DNA of 49,340 nt from Bradyrhizobium sp. 138 (GCF_023074075.1 NZ_JADPKT010000099.1:1-49340), one strand, 5' to 3'; positions 16,886 through 25,254 are shown, counted from the first letter of the stretch. Translations and numbers: made by a program. The notes: a model not told the origin generated them from the sequence alone.

Positions 16886-17709
16886 GTGGCAACTCCTCCT
16901 TGCGCACGCCCAGCCAGCGCATCGCGTGGGCTACGACCATCGTCGTCTCCGCGCTGGTGTTCATCTTCCTGATCGCGCCGATCCTGGCGATCATGCCGCT
17001 GTCCTTCAGCTCGGGCTCGTATCTCACCTATCCGCTGCCCGGTCTGTCCTGGCGCTGGTATGACGATTTCATCAGTTCGCCGCGCTGGATGAATTCGCTG
17101 AAGAACAGCCTGATCATCGGCGTCGCCTCGACGGCGCTATCCATGGTGCTCGGCACGCTGGCCGCGCTAGGGCTGGCGCAGTGGAAGAGCCGGTTCAAGC
17201 CGCTTGTGCTGGCTTTCGTGCTGTCGCCGGTCGTCGTGCCCGGCGTCATCACCGCGGTCGGTCTGTATTTCTACTTCGCGCCGATCGGACTGACCGGCAG
17301 CTATCTCGGCTTGATCCTGGCCCATACCGCGCTGGCGACGCCCTTTGTGGTGATCACGGTCGGCGCAACGCTGCAGAGCTTCGACACCAATCTGGCGCGC
17401 GCCGCCGCCTCGCTCGGCGCCTCGCCGCTGTATGCGTTCCGCCGCGTGATCCTGCCGCTGATCCTGCCCGGTCTCGCATCGGGCGCGCTGTTCGCCTTCG
17501 CGACCAGCTTCGACGAGGTGGTGATCGTGCTGTTCATGGCAGGTCCCGAGCAGCGCACCCTGCCGCGCGAGATGTTCAGCGGCATCCGCGAGAACATCAG
17601 CCCGACCATCACGGCCGCGGCGGTGATCCTGACGACGGTCTCGGTCATCCTCCTCGCCACCATGGAAGCCCTGCGCCGACGCAACGAACGGCTCAAGGGC
17701 GGGGGCTGA
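16882..17709 (+). CDS. Polyamine-type ABC transporter permease 2 (PotC/PotI-like), TTG start
   Basis: A 275-residue inner-membrane permease with six predicted helices and the EAA motif (NLARAAASLGASPLYAF). The start is TTG 16882. It overlaps the stop of permease 1 (the TGA begins one base later) and has GGGAGG nine bases upstream. No ATG in this frame lies before the first helix. The overlap implies translational coupling with permease 1. The operon ends with a hairpin terminator about 60 bp downstream. Confidence 0.9.
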   Translation: MSGNSSLRTPSQRIAWATTIVVSALVFIFLIAPILAIMPLSFSSGSYLTYPLPGLSWRWYDDFISSPRWMNSLKNSLIIGVASTALSMVLGTLAALGLAQWKSRFKPLVLAFVLSPVVVPGVITAVGLYFYFAPIGLTGSYLGLILAHTALATPFVVITVGATLQSFDTNLARAAASLGASPLYAFRRVILPLILPGLASGALFAFATSFDEVVIVLFMAGPEQRTLPREMFSGIRENISPTITAAAVILTTVSVILLATMEALRRRNERLKGGG

Positions 17710-17767
17710 GCGGCTCTTCCTTCTTCCTCTCCCTGCAAGCGGGCGAGGTCAGGAAAACGGCACGACA

Positions 17768-17800
17768 GCGCGCCCGGTGAAAACCAGGCGCGCTTCGTTT
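17768..17800 (+). terminator. Terminator of the ABC transporter operon
   Basis: The inverted repeat GCGCGCC/GGCGCGC with a 12-base loop is followed by TTCGTTT. It lies between the convergent permease and PRC-barrel genes. Confidence 0.75.
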
Positions 17801-17817
17801 AGGTCATCAGAGCTGCA

Positions 17818-18339
17818 TTACTCCGTATATTTGAACTCCGGCATGTTCTTCAGCTCGTCCTTGCTCGCATTGAACACGGCGTGGTTCGGATACCACTTCG
17901 AGGACGAGGTCGTCGTCGCGGTCTTGTCGGTACCGGTCGCCGCGCCCGTCGTCGTGCTCGCGGGGGGCTTGGCGCCCGGGTTCGTGGCGGGGCCGGTATA
18001 GGCCACGGCCTCGTTGACGAACTTCAACTTCTCATAGGGCACGGCGACGAGATGCTCGCCCATGCCGAGGAAGCCGCCGACGCCGATCACTGCAATCTTG
18101 ATGTTACCGTTCTTGTCCATCAAGAGGTCGTTGATCGAGCCGATGTTCTCGTTGGCTTCGTTATAGACCTTCACGCCCGACATTTTCGAAATGCGCCACT
18201 GATCGGACGCGGACGTGGTGGTCGTGGTGACCGCCGCGGCCGGCGCCTTGTCGGTGGTGGCGGGCGGTGTTTGCGCGAACGCAACGGTGGCAAGCAGCGC
18301 GGTGCCGGCGAGGCCGGCAGCGATCGATTTCGTCAGCAT
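17818..18339 (-). CDS. PRC-barrel domain protein, secreted
   Basis: A 173-residue exported protein. A signal peptide (MLTKSIAAGLAGTALLATVA, cleaved after FAQ) and a Thr/Ala-rich linker precede a PRC-barrel (WRISKMSGVKVYNEANENIG to about KLKFVNEAVAY). A low-complexity Ala/Thr/Pro tail follows. Exported PRC-barrel proteins are common in Bradyrhizobium and related genera, with unproven structural or stress roles. ATG 18339 is set by AAGGAGAGG upstream; earlier in-frame codons give no signal peptide. The gene is monocistronic. Confidence 0.85.
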   Translation of the reverse strand: MLTKSIAAGLAGTALLATVAFAQTPPATTDKAPAAAVTTTTTSASDQWRISKMSGVKVYNEANENIGSINDLLMDKNGNIKIAVIGVGGFLGMGEHLVAVPYEKLKFVNEAVAYTGPATNPGAKPPASTTTGAATGTDKTATTTSSSKWYPNHAVFNASKDELKNMPEFKYTE

Positions 18340-18520
18340 GTTGTCCTCTCCTTCACAAGAAACTCGTGTTGAGAAAACAGCGCTGATCACACGCAGTTCC
18401 TTGCGCGCGACAAATTCGTCGCGCATTGCGCGAGCGCGAAAATCCCGAAATCTGTTCCTGTGTCATCCCGGAACATTTTGCGGCGCACAGCAGGCCTGCG
18501 GCTCGCCGGTGTGAGCCCCC

Positions 18521-18739
18521 TTACGCCGCGAGCGGCGGGTGCTCGACGGCCTCATGCGCGAAGATCGCTACCGCCTCGAAGCGGTAGTTGCAGGCGTGGC
18601 AGGTCCAGAGATAGGAGACCCGGCGGCCCTCGCCCGGCTCGATCCAGTCCGGTTGCGGGATCGGCGTGCCGCACTGGGCACAGGGATTGTTTCTGGGAAC
18701 GCGGTCGACATGCGCCTTGGCCATGGTCGATTTCATCAT
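18521..18739 (-). CDS. Small Cys-rich (zinc-ribbon-like) protein
   Basis: A 72-residue protein with two CxxC pairs (CAQCG and CHACN) about 30 residues apart, the layout of a zinc ribbon. The rest is KxHVDRVPRNNP and WIEPGEGRRVSYLWTCHAC, ending AHEAVEHPPLAA. ATG 18739 has GGGAGAGG upstream; further upstream coding in the frame is Arg-rich and unlikely to be real. I do not know a function for it. It could be a nucleic-acid or protein adaptor. Confidence 0.65.
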   Translation of the reverse strand: MMKSTMAKAHVDRVPRNNPCAQCGTPIPQPDWIEPGEGRRVSYLWTCHACNYRFEAVAIFAHEAVEHPPLAA

Positions 18740-18990
18740 GGCACCTCTCCCGATTTGCAGCGTCTTCATACTCGCTTTCGCGCACCGGCGCGAATAGACA
18801 GGCGTGCTGTCGCGCGCGGGGTCGTCTGCCCCGAAGCTTCTGCTTCGAGCTCTCTTGCGCGGGCTTGCGGGCTTTGAGTCGTAATAGCGGCTCGGCACCG
18901 CAATATCGGGCGATGGCGGCGTTTGGTCACATCATCGCCGTGTTCGGGCTGCCTAACGGCAGCCGGGCGCAGGCCACTTTGGGATATCTG

Positions 18991-19569
18991 ATGAAGATTT
19001 TACGCATTGCCGCGCTGCTCGCGGCCGGACTGACATTGCCGCAGGCCGCACTTGCGGGCGAAGCCGAATATGCCGAGATGGTCGCGGCCCATGCCCGCGC
19101 CAACGGCGTGCCGGAAGCGCTGGTGCACCGCGTGATCATGCGCGAGAGCCGCTATCAGCCGCACCTCGTCGGCCGTGGCGGCACCATCGGGCTGATGCAG
19201 ATCAAGCTCGCGACCGCCCGCGGGGTCGGCTACACCGGCGATGCCGCGGGCTTACGCGATCCCAACACCAACCTCGCTTACGCCGTGAAATACCTCGCCG
19301 GCGCCTATCGCGCCGCCAACGGCGACCACGCCCGCGCCGTGCGTTATTTCGCAGGCGGCTATTACTACGCTGCAAAGCGCCAGCGGCAGGAAGCCGTGCA
19401 GGTCGCCAGTATGGGCGAGACCAATATGGGTCAGCCCGGTATGGGTCAGACCGGTATGGGTCAGCATTGGCTGGAGCCGAACGGCAACCCGCAGCCGATG
19501 TTCGGCACCACGCCGCACAGGAAGCTGGCCCAGCGCGTCCGCAACGCGCGGGCGCAGGCGCTGAAGTAG
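18991..19569 (+). CDS. Lytic transglycosylase (SLT domain), secreted
   Basis: A 192-residue periplasmic muramidase of the SLT/GH23 type that cleaves peptidoglycan with 1,6-anhydro product formation. A signal peptide ends at ALAG (about residue 20). The catalytic Glu is in VIMRESRYQPHLVG, and GLMQIKLATARGVGY and NLAYAVKYLAGAY follow in the expected order. After the domain comes a run of four near-identical 15-bp units encoding MGxxx pentapeptides (19411-19470), then a basic tail. ATG 18991 begins the signal peptide; an ATG at 18913 is possible but adds non-signal sequence. Confidence 0.88.
   Translation: MKILRIAALLAAGLTLPQAALAGEAEYAEMVAAHARANGVPEALVHRVIMRESRYQPHLVGRGGTIGLMQIKLATARGVGYTGDAAGLRDPNTNLAYAVKYLAGAYRAANGDHARAVRYFAGGYYYAAKRQRQEAVQVASMGETNMGQPGMGQTGMGQHWLEPNGNPQPMFGTTPHRKLAQRVRNARAQALK
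19411..19470 (+). repeat. Four-unit 15-bp tandem repeat inside the SLT gene
   Basis: Units begin ATGGGCGAGACCAAT, ATGGGTCAGCCCGGT, ATGGGTCAGACCGGT and ATGGGTCAGCATTGG, and encode M-G-[EQ]-x-x pentapeptides. The repeat is in frame, so copy-number change would lengthen or shorten a linker without breaking the gene. Confidence 0.8.
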
Positions 19570-19637
19570 TCCGGGGCCCGGCTGCGGTTCCCAGCTAACG
19601 CGTTGACCGCCTCGTCCCGCTGGCATACATTAGACCC

Positions 19638-19745
19638 GTTCCGAGGGGTGCTCCGAGGAGGAGCTGAGATACCGCTAAATGGGCAATCCTGCCCAGGACC
19701 GCGGTGACCCTTTGAACCTGATCCGGGTCATGCCGGCGAAGGGAC
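19638..19745 (+). promoter_or_regulatory. TPP riboswitch (THI element) upstream of thiO
   Basis: The aptamer shows GAGGGGTGCT, the conserved CTGAGA (19664-19669) and ACCCTTTGAACCTGATC followed by GGGTCATGCCGGCGAAGGGA (19707-19744). P1 can form between GTTCC (19638-19642) and GGGAC (19741-19745). The purine stretch GAAGGGA at the 3' side lies at ribosome-binding distance from ATG 19750. TPP binding would therefore hide the translation start directly; no separate expression platform or poly-U terminator is visible. Confidence 0.95.
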
Positions 19746-19749
19746 AGGG

Positions 19750-20772
19750 ATGTTGCAGACCACCAAGCGACCGGATTCACCGGTATCCATCATCGGCGCA
19801 GGCATTGCGGGCGCCTGGCAGGCGCTCCTGTTCGCGCAGGCCGGCCACGCCGTGACCTTGCACGAGCGCGGTGACGAGGCGATGACGGACGCCACCAGCC
19901 ATTGGGCCGGCGGCATGCTCGCACCCTATTGCGAGGCGGAGGTCGCCGAACCCATCATCAGCCGCCTGGGACTGCGCTCGCTCGACATTTGGCGGCGCGA
20001 GCTGCCCGACACGCCGTTCAACGGCTCGCTGGTCGTCGCCCATCCGCGCGAACGCAACGACTTCGAGCGCTTCGCGCGCATGACCGAGGATCATCGCCGG
20101 CTCGATGCCGCGGGCCTCGCCGAGCTCGAACCGTCGCTGGAGGGCCGCTTCCGCGACGCGTTGTTCTTCCCGGCCGAGGGCCATGTCGAGCCGCGCCGCG
20201 TGCTGCCCAAGCTGCATGAGCGCATCCGCGCCGCCGGCGGCACCATCAAATTCAGCAGCGACGTCACGGCCACCGATCTCGCAAAGGATCCTGAGAGCAT
20301 CGTGATCGACTGCCGCGGCCTGGGCGCCCGCGACCAACAGCCGGAGCTTCGCGGCGTCAAGGGCGAGATGATCCTGATCGAGACGGCCGAGGTGCAGCTT
20401 GCGCGCCCGGTACGGCTGATGCATCCGCGCTGGCCGCTTTACGTGATCCCCCGCGCGGACAATCTGTTCATGCTGGGCGCGACCTCGATCGAGGCCGAGG
20501 ACACCGGCGTCAGCGTCCGCTCCGCGCTGGAGCTGCTGGGCGCGGCCTATGCCGTGCACCCGGCGTTCGGCGAAGCTCGCATCGTCGAATTCGGCTCCGG
20601 GCTGCGGCCCGCTTTTCCCGACAATCTGCCGCGCATCGGCATTCGCGGCCGCAGGATCACCGTCAACGGCCTCTACCGCCATGGCTTCCTGCTCGCGCCG
20701 GCGCTTGCCGAGCTGACGCTCAACTATGTCGAGCGCGGCCAGATCGACAATGAGGTGATGCAATGCTTGTGA
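19750..20772 (+). CDS. thiO: Glycine oxidase ThiO (FAD-dependent)
   Basis: A 340-residue flavoenzyme that oxidises glycine to iminoglycine (dehydroglycine) for the thiazole half of thiamine, in place of ThiH. The FAD dinucleotide-binding motif IIGAGIAGAWQA is at residues 14-25. The FAD-utilising ATG-type motif ITVNGLYRHGFLLAPALAEL near the end is typical of ThiO/DAO-family enzymes. It is the first gene of the operon under the TPP riboswitch. The last ten bases overlap thiS, so the two are translationally coupled. Confidence 0.93.
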   Translation: MLQTTKRPDSPVSIIGAGIAGAWQALLFAQAGHAVTLHERGDEAMTDATSHWAGGMLAPYCEAEVAEPIISRLGLRSLDIWRRELPDTPFNGSLVVAHPRERNDFERFARMTEDHRRLDAAGLAELEPSLEGRFRDALFFPAEGHVEPRRVLPKLHERIRAAGGTIKFSSDVTATDLAKDPESIVIDCRGLGARDQQPELRGVKGEMILIETAEVQLARPVRLMHPRWPLYVIPRADNLFMLGATSIEAEDTGVSVRSALELLGAAYAVHPAFGEARIVEFGSGLRPAFPDNLPRIGIRGRRITVNGLYRHGFLLAPALAELTLNYVERGQIDNEVMQCL

Positions 20773-20960
20773 TCGTGAACGGCGAGCAGCGCGAGGTGGC
20801 CTCGGGAAGCGTCGACGCGCTGCTCTCGGAGCTCGACTACGAGGGCACCCATTTCGCCATCGCGCTGAACTACGACGTCGTGCCGAAAAGCCGCTGGGCC
20901 GAGACGAGCCTGAAGGCCGGCGACGAGATCGAGATCATCACGCCGCGGCAGGGAGGGTGA
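20763..20960 (+). CDS. thiS: Sulfur carrier protein ThiS
   Basis: A 65-residue ubiquitin-like protein ending in Gly-Gly (ITPRQGG), the site that is adenylated and thiocarboxylated to carry sulfur to ThiG. The start ATG 20763 overlaps the end of thiO. Length and terminal GG are normal for the family. No thiF adenylyltransferase gene is in this cluster, so activation must come from elsewhere in the genome. Confidence 0.93.
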   Translation: MLVIVNGEQREVASGSVDALLSELDYEGTHFAIALNYDVVPKSRWAETSLKAGDEIEIITPRQGG

Positions 20961-20987
20961 GGATGAAATGCTGCCACAAACTCCGCC

Positions 20988-21088
20988 GTCATCCTGAGGT
21001 GCGAGCCGCCTTCGGCTCGCCTCGAAGGATGGCCGCAAGCGGCGCTGTCATCCTTCGAGGCGCGCAAGTGCGCGCACCTCAGGATGAC
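20988..21088. repeat. REP pair inside the thi operon, thiS-thiG gap (family A)
   Basis: Inverted copies at 20988-21032 and 21047-21088 with arms GTCATCCTGAGG and CCTCGAAGGATG and different GC-rich centres. They fill the 163-bp gap between thiS and thiG. As RNA they would fold into two strong hairpins within the operon transcript. Confidence 0.85.
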
Positions 21089-21123
21089 GGTCTGTGCAAG
21101 TCGCCTGTGAGGAAATTGAAACC

Positions 21124-21906
21124 ATGGTGACCTTCTACGGCAAAACCTTCGCTTCCCGCCTGCTGATCGGCAGCGCGCTCTATCCTTCGCCTGCGATCAT
21201 GCAGTCGGCGATCCGCGCCTCCGGCTCGAACATCGTCACGGTGTCGCTGCGGCGCGAATCCGCCGGCGGCAAAACCGGCGACGCGTTCTGGAACCTGATC
21301 CGCGAGCTCGTCGTCACAGTGCTGCCGAACACCGCCGGCTGCCGCACGGTGCGCGAAGCCGTGACCACGGCAAAGCTCGCCCGCGAATTGTTCGGCACGC
21401 CCTGGATCAAGCTCGAAGTCATCGCCGACAACGACACGCTGCAGCCCGACGTCGTCGGCCTGGTCGAGGCCGCCACCATCCTGATCAAGGACGGTTTTGA
21501 AGTGTTCCCCTATTGCACCGAGGATCTCTCGGTCGCGAACCGCCTGGTCGATGCCGGCTGCAAGGTGGTGATGCCGTGGGCAGCGCCGATCGGCAGCGCC
21601 AAGGGCATCACCAATCGCGATGCGCTCAAACTGCTGCGCGACCGGCTGCCCGACATCACGCTGGTGGTCGACGCCGGCCTTGGCGCGCCCAGCCACGCGG
21701 CGCAGGCGCTCGAGCTCGGCTATGACGCCGTGCTGCTCAACACCGCCATCGCCAAAGCCGCCGATCCCGTCGCGATGGCGAATGCCTTCCGCCTCGGCTG
21801 TGAGGCCGGCCGTACCGCTTACGAGGCCGGGCTGATGAACGCCCGCGACTTCGCCTCCCCTTCCACCCCTGTCGTTGGGACCCCGTTCTGGCATGCCGTA
21901 TCCTGA
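21124..21906 (+). CDS. thiG: Thiazole synthase ThiG
   Basis: A 260-residue TIM-barrel enzyme that joins deoxyxylulose 5-phosphate, dehydroglycine and ThiS-bound sulfur into the thiazole phosphate. Conserved blocks are FYGKTFASRLLIGSALYPS, the Lys in WIKLEVIAD (the Schiff-base Lys region), VMPWAAPIGSAKGI and DAGLGAPSHAAQ. ATG 21124 fits the family N-terminus; ten in-frame residues upstream are excluded. It overlaps thiE by 14 bases. Confidence 0.95.
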   Translation: MVTFYGKTFASRLLIGSALYPSPAIMQSAIRASGSNIVTVSLRRESAGGKTGDAFWNLIRELVVTVLPNTAGCRTVREAVTTAKLARELFGTPWIKLEVIADNDTLQPDVVGLVEAATILIKDGFEVFPYCTEDLSVANRLVDAGCKVVMPWAAPIGSAKGITNRDALKLLRDRLPDITLVVDAGLGAPSHAAQALELGYDAVLLNTAIAKAADPVAMANAFRLGCEAGRTAYEAGLMNARDFASPSTPVVGTPFWHAVS

Positions 21907-22501
21907 TCGTTTCTATCCCGTCGTCGACAGCCTCAAATGGGTCGAGCGGCTCACCAAGCTCGGCGTCGGCACCATCCAGCTGCGCGCCAAGGACCTCAAC
22001 GATGCCGACGCGCTGCAGATCGTCACCGACGCGCTGGCGATCACTGAGGGCACGCAGGCCAAGCTGGTGGTGAACGACTACTGGCGCGCCGCCGTCGTCG
22101 CCGGCGCCAAATATCTGCATCTCGGCCAGGAGGATCTGGCAGAGGCGGATCTGAAAGCGATCCGCGAGGCCGGGCTGTCGCTCGGCATCTCCACCCATGA
22201 CGACGACGAGCTTGCGACCGCACTCGAAGCGCAGCCCGATTACGTCGCGCTCGGCCCGATCTTCTTCACCACCTTGAAGTCGATGCGCTTCGAGCCGCAG
22301 GGCATTCCAAAAATCACCGAATGGAAGAAGCGCATCAGCAACATCCCGCTGGTCGCGATCGGCGGCATCAAGTTCGAGCACGCCGCGGAGATCTTTGCCG
22401 CGGGCGCGGATTCCATCGCCGTCGTCAGCGACGTCACGCAAAACCCCGACCCCGATGCGCGGGTGCGGCAATGGCTCGACTTAACGATGGAGGCGACATG
22501 A
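21893..22501 (+). CDS. thiE: Thiamine-phosphate synthase ThiE
   Basis: A 202-residue TIM-barrel enzyme that couples HMP pyrophosphate with the thiazole phosphate to give thiamine phosphate. It shows IQLRAKDL, LVVNDYW (the Asp of the diphosphate/Mg site), YLHLGQEDL, GISTHDDDEL, YVALGPIFFTT and VAIGGI in family order. ATG 21893 lies within the end of thiG and gives the normal N-terminus. The stop is followed by REP repeats before thiC. Confidence 0.93.
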   Translation: MPYPDRFYPVVDSLKWVERLTKLGVGTIQLRAKDLNDADALQIVTDALAITEGTQAKLVVNDYWRAAVVAGAKYLHLGQEDLAEADLKAIREAGLSLGISTHDDDELATALEAQPDYVALGPIFFTTLKSMRFEPQGIPKITEWKKRISNIPLVAIGGIKFEHAAEIFAAGADSIAVVSDVTQNPDPDARVRQWLDLTMEAT

Positions 22502-22525
22502 TGCGCGTCCGCCCCTATTTGATCC

Positions 22526-22623
22526 GTCACCCTGAGGTGGCCGCTTCTTCAGCGGCCCTCGAAGGGCGACGGCCCGGCTCTTTCATCCTTCGAGGCGCGC
22601 AAATGCGCGCACCTCAGGATGAC
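22526..22623. repeat. REP pair inside the thi operon, thiE-thiC gap (family A)
   Basis: Inverted copies at 22526-22570 and 22583-22623. The second is nearly identical to the copy at 21047. They fill most of the 161-bp thiE-thiC gap and sit 40 bp before the thiC start. Confidence 0.85.
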
Positions 22624-22662
22624 GAGATTGAGATTGCACAACGGAATTAACCGGAGGATCCC

Positions 22663-24561
22663 ATGAACATCCGCTCCAACCCCGAGAAGACCGTCCCCGC
22701 CGTCACCACCGGCCCGCTGCCCTCCTCGCGAAAAATCTTCGCGACCCCCGACGCCGCGCCCGATCTGCGCGTGCCGTTCCGCGAGATCATCCTGTCCGAA
22801 GGCGCCGGCGAGCCCAACCTGCCGGTCTATGACACCTCGGGCCCCTACACCGATCCAAGCGTGACCATCGACGTCAACGCCGGCCTGCCCCGCAACCGCA
22901 AGCAATGGGTGCTGGAGCGCGGCGGCGTCGAAGAATATGACGGCCGCCAGATCAAGCCGGAGGACAATGGCAACATCTCCACCGACAAGGCCGCGCGCGC
23001 GTTCAGCGCCTATCACAAGCCGCTGCGCGGGCTCGACGGCCACAAGATCACCCAGCTCGAATTCGCCCGCGCCGGCATCATCACCAAGGAGATGATCTAC
23101 GTCGCCGCGCGCGAAAATCTCGGCCGCAAGCAGCAGCTCGAGCGCGCGGAAGCAGCTCTCGCCGACGGCGAGAGCTTTGGCGCCTCGGTCCCCGCCTTCA
23201 TCACCCCGGAGTTCGTCCGCGACGAGATCGCGCGCGGCCGCGCCATCATCCCCTCCAACATCAACCACAGTGAACTCGAGCCGATGATCATCGGCCGCAA
23301 CTTCCTCACCAAGATCAATGCCAATATCGGCAACTCGGCAGTGACCTCGTCGGTCGAGGAAGAGGTCGAGAAGATGGTGTGGGCGATCCGCTGGGGCGCC
23401 GACACCGTGATGGACCTCTCGACGGGCCGCAACATCCACACCACGCGCGAATGGATTTTGCGCAACTCGCCGGTGCCGATCGGCACCGTTCCCATTTATC
23501 AGGCGCTGGAGAAGTGCAACGGCGACCCCGTGCAGCTGACCTGGGAACTCTACAAGGACACCCTGATCGAGCAATGCGAGCAGGGCGTCGACTATTTCAC
23601 TATCCACGCCGGCGTGCGGTTGCAGTACATCCACCTGACCGCCAACCGCGTCACCGGCATCGTCAGCCGCGGCGGCTCGATCATGGCGAAGTGGTGCCTG
23701 GCGCATCACAAGGAGAGTTTTCTCTATACGCATTTCGACGAGATCTGCGACCTCATGCGCAAGTATGACGTCTCGTTCTCGCTCGGCGACGGTCTGCGCC
23801 CGGGCTCGATCGCGGATGCCAACGACCGCGCGCAATTCGCGGAGCTGGAGACGCTTGGCGAGCTGACGAAGATTGCGTGGGACAAGGGCTGCCAGGTCAT
23901 GATCGAAGGCCCCGGCCACGTGCCGATGCACAAGATCAAGATCAACATGGACAAGCAGCTCAAGGAGTGCGGCGAGGCGCCGTTCTACACGCTTGGACCG
24001 CTGACCACCGACATCGCGCCGGGCTATGACCACATCACCTCAGGCATCGGCGCCGCCATGATCGGCTGGTTCGGCTGCGCCATGCTCTGCTATGTCACGC
24101 CGAAGGAGCATCTCGGCCTGCCCGATCGCAACGACGTCAAGACCGGCGTCATCACCTACAAGATCGCCGCCCACGCCAGCGATCTCGCCAAGGGCCACCC
24201 GGCCGCCCAGCTGCGCGACGACGCCCTCTCCCGCGCGAGATTCGACTTCCGCTGGAGCGACCAGTTCAACCTCGGCCTCGACCCCGACACCGCGAAAAAC
24301 TTCCACGACGAGACCCTGCCGAAGGAAGCCCACAAGGTCGCACATTTCTGCTCGATGTGCGGTCCAAAATTCTGCTCGATGAAGATCACGCAGGACGTGC
24401 GGGATTATGCTGCGACGCTGAACGATCCGAACAGCGTCGGCATGTCGATAGCCGGCACCGCCGAAGACGGCATGGCCAGGATGAGCGCGAAGTTCAAGGA
24501 GATGGGCGAGAGCTTGTATCTGGATGCGGAGAAGGTGAAGGAGAGTAATCGGGTGCTGTGA
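22663..24561 (+). CDS. thiC: Phosphomethylpyrimidine synthase ThiC
   Basis: A 632-residue radical-SAM enzyme that rearranges aminoimidazole ribotide into HMP phosphate. The unusual C-terminal iron-sulfur motif is present (CSMCGPKFC, a CxxCxxxxC pattern). Long conserved stretches include GAAMIGWFGCAMLCYVTPKE and IEGPGHVPMHKI. GGAGG lies ahead of ATG 22663. It is the last gene of the thiamine operon and has no TPP element of its own immediately upstream, so control should come from the riboswitch before thiO unless an internal promoter exists. Confidence 0.96.
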   Translation: MNIRSNPEKTVPAVTTGPLPSSRKIFATPDAAPDLRVPFREIILSEGAGEPNLPVYDTSGPYTDPSVTIDVNAGLPRNRKQWVLERGGVEEYDGRQIKPEDNGNISTDKAARAFSAYHKPLRGLDGHKITQLEFARAGIITKEMIYVAARENLGRKQQLERAEAALADGESFGASVPAFITPEFVRDEIARGRAIIPSNINHSELEPMIIGRNFLTKINANIGNSAVTSSVEEEVEKMVWAIRWGADTVMDLSTGRNIHTTREWILRNSPVPIGTVPIYQALEKCNGDPVQLTWELYKDTLIEQCEQGVDYFTIHAGVRLQYIHLTANRVTGIVSRGGSIMAKWCLAHHKESFLYTHFDEICDLMRKYDVSFSLGDGLRPGSIADANDRAQFAELETLGELTKIAWDKGCQVMIEGPGHVPMHKIKINMDKQLKECGEAPFYTLGPLTTDIAPGYDHITSGIGAAMIGWFGCAMLCYVTPKEHLGLPDRNDVKTGVITYKIAAHASDLAKGHPAAQLRDDALSRARFDFRWSDQFNLGLDPDTAKNFHDETLPKEAHKVAHFCSMCGPKFCSMKITQDVRDYAATLNDPNSVGMSIAGTAEDGMARMSAKFKEMGESLYLDAEKVKESNRVL

Positions 24562-24587
24562 CGTCATTCTAACTCGGCGTGCTCACT

Positions 24588-25157
24588 ATGCGGTTTGAAG
24601 TCCTACCTGGATTACCGCCGTACGGCCCCCCAGCCGTATCGTTCACCGAGAACGGCCCTCGCGAATGGCGCGAGGGCCAAGTTGTTCGCTTCTATCCATC
24701 GAATTCGGAACCGTGGATTGGTAATTTTCTTGGTGGATTGACCAAATTCAGTTCGGTTCTGCATCATCCGAATGGAAGCGACGTAATCGTTATCGCGATG
24801 GGCGAAGCCGTTGTCGTCGATCCCGAGACACGCACCTTGCGCGACCGTATTGGGGCTCAAATCGAGGAGATCTTTGTTCTCGAAGAAGAGAAGTCCGTTG
24901 TGTTTCGCAGCATAGTTGATTTCTGCGCGATCGCTGCGGACAATACCAAATGGCACAGTCCACGAATCTCCTGGGACGGCTTTCGTGGTCTCAAGAGAAG
25001 CGGGCTGGAACTATCTGGCGAGGCATGGAGTCCTATCCAGGACGCCTGGGTTCCTTTTCAGCTCGACCTCTCAAACGGGCAATGCCTCAACGCTATTTAC
25101 CAAGCCGACATGAGCAGAGCGCGTGAGGTTGTCGCGAGACCAATGCCCAAATCTTAG
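24588..25157 (+). CDS. Hypothetical protein in a low-GC island
   Basis: A protein of about 189 residues that I do not recognise. It begins MRFEVLPGLPPYGPPA and has repeated beta-strand-like stretches (DVIVIAMGEAVVVDPETRTL; KSVVFRSIVDFCAI; ISWDGFRGLKRSG), suggesting a single beta-rich domain. No signal peptide or membrane helix is seen. Base and codon use differ clearly from the neighbours: many AT-ending codons and much lower GC than thiC, which points to recent transfer. Beta-rich orphan proteins of this size are often immunity proteins, but no toxin gene is next to it. ATG 24588 is used; GTG 24579 is an alternative, and neither has a clear ribosome-binding site. Confidence 0.6.
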   Translation: MRFEVLPGLPPYGPPAVSFTENGPREWREGQVVRFYPSNSEPWIGNFLGGLTKFSSVLHHPNGSDVIVIAMGEAVVVDPETRTLRDRIGAQIEEIFVLEEEKSVVFRSIVDFCAIAADNTKWHSPRISWDGFRGLKRSGLELSGEAWSPIQDAWVPFQLDLSNGQCLNAIYQADMSRAREVVARPMPKS

Positions 25158-25169
25158 TGATAGCAAGCA

Positions 25170-25237
25170 TAGCCCAGATGAGCGCAGCGGCGTCCGAGGT
25201 CTGCCGTCCCACATATCGCTCCGCTCATGCGGGCTAC
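25170..25237. repeat. REP pair of the CCCGGATGAGCGAAGC family (degenerate)
   Basis: Two inverted degenerate copies (TAGCCCAGATGAGCGCAGC and CGCTCCGCTCATGCGGGCTA). This is the repeat family that flanks the transposase gene at 29 kb. Confidence 0.65.
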
Positions 25238-25254
25238 CGCCGTGGATAATTGGC

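Noticed and set aside
25123..25254. An N-terminal extension of the Mug-like protein
   Set aside because: It overlaps the end of the orphan gene and translates a degenerate REP pair; the domain starts after GTG 25255.
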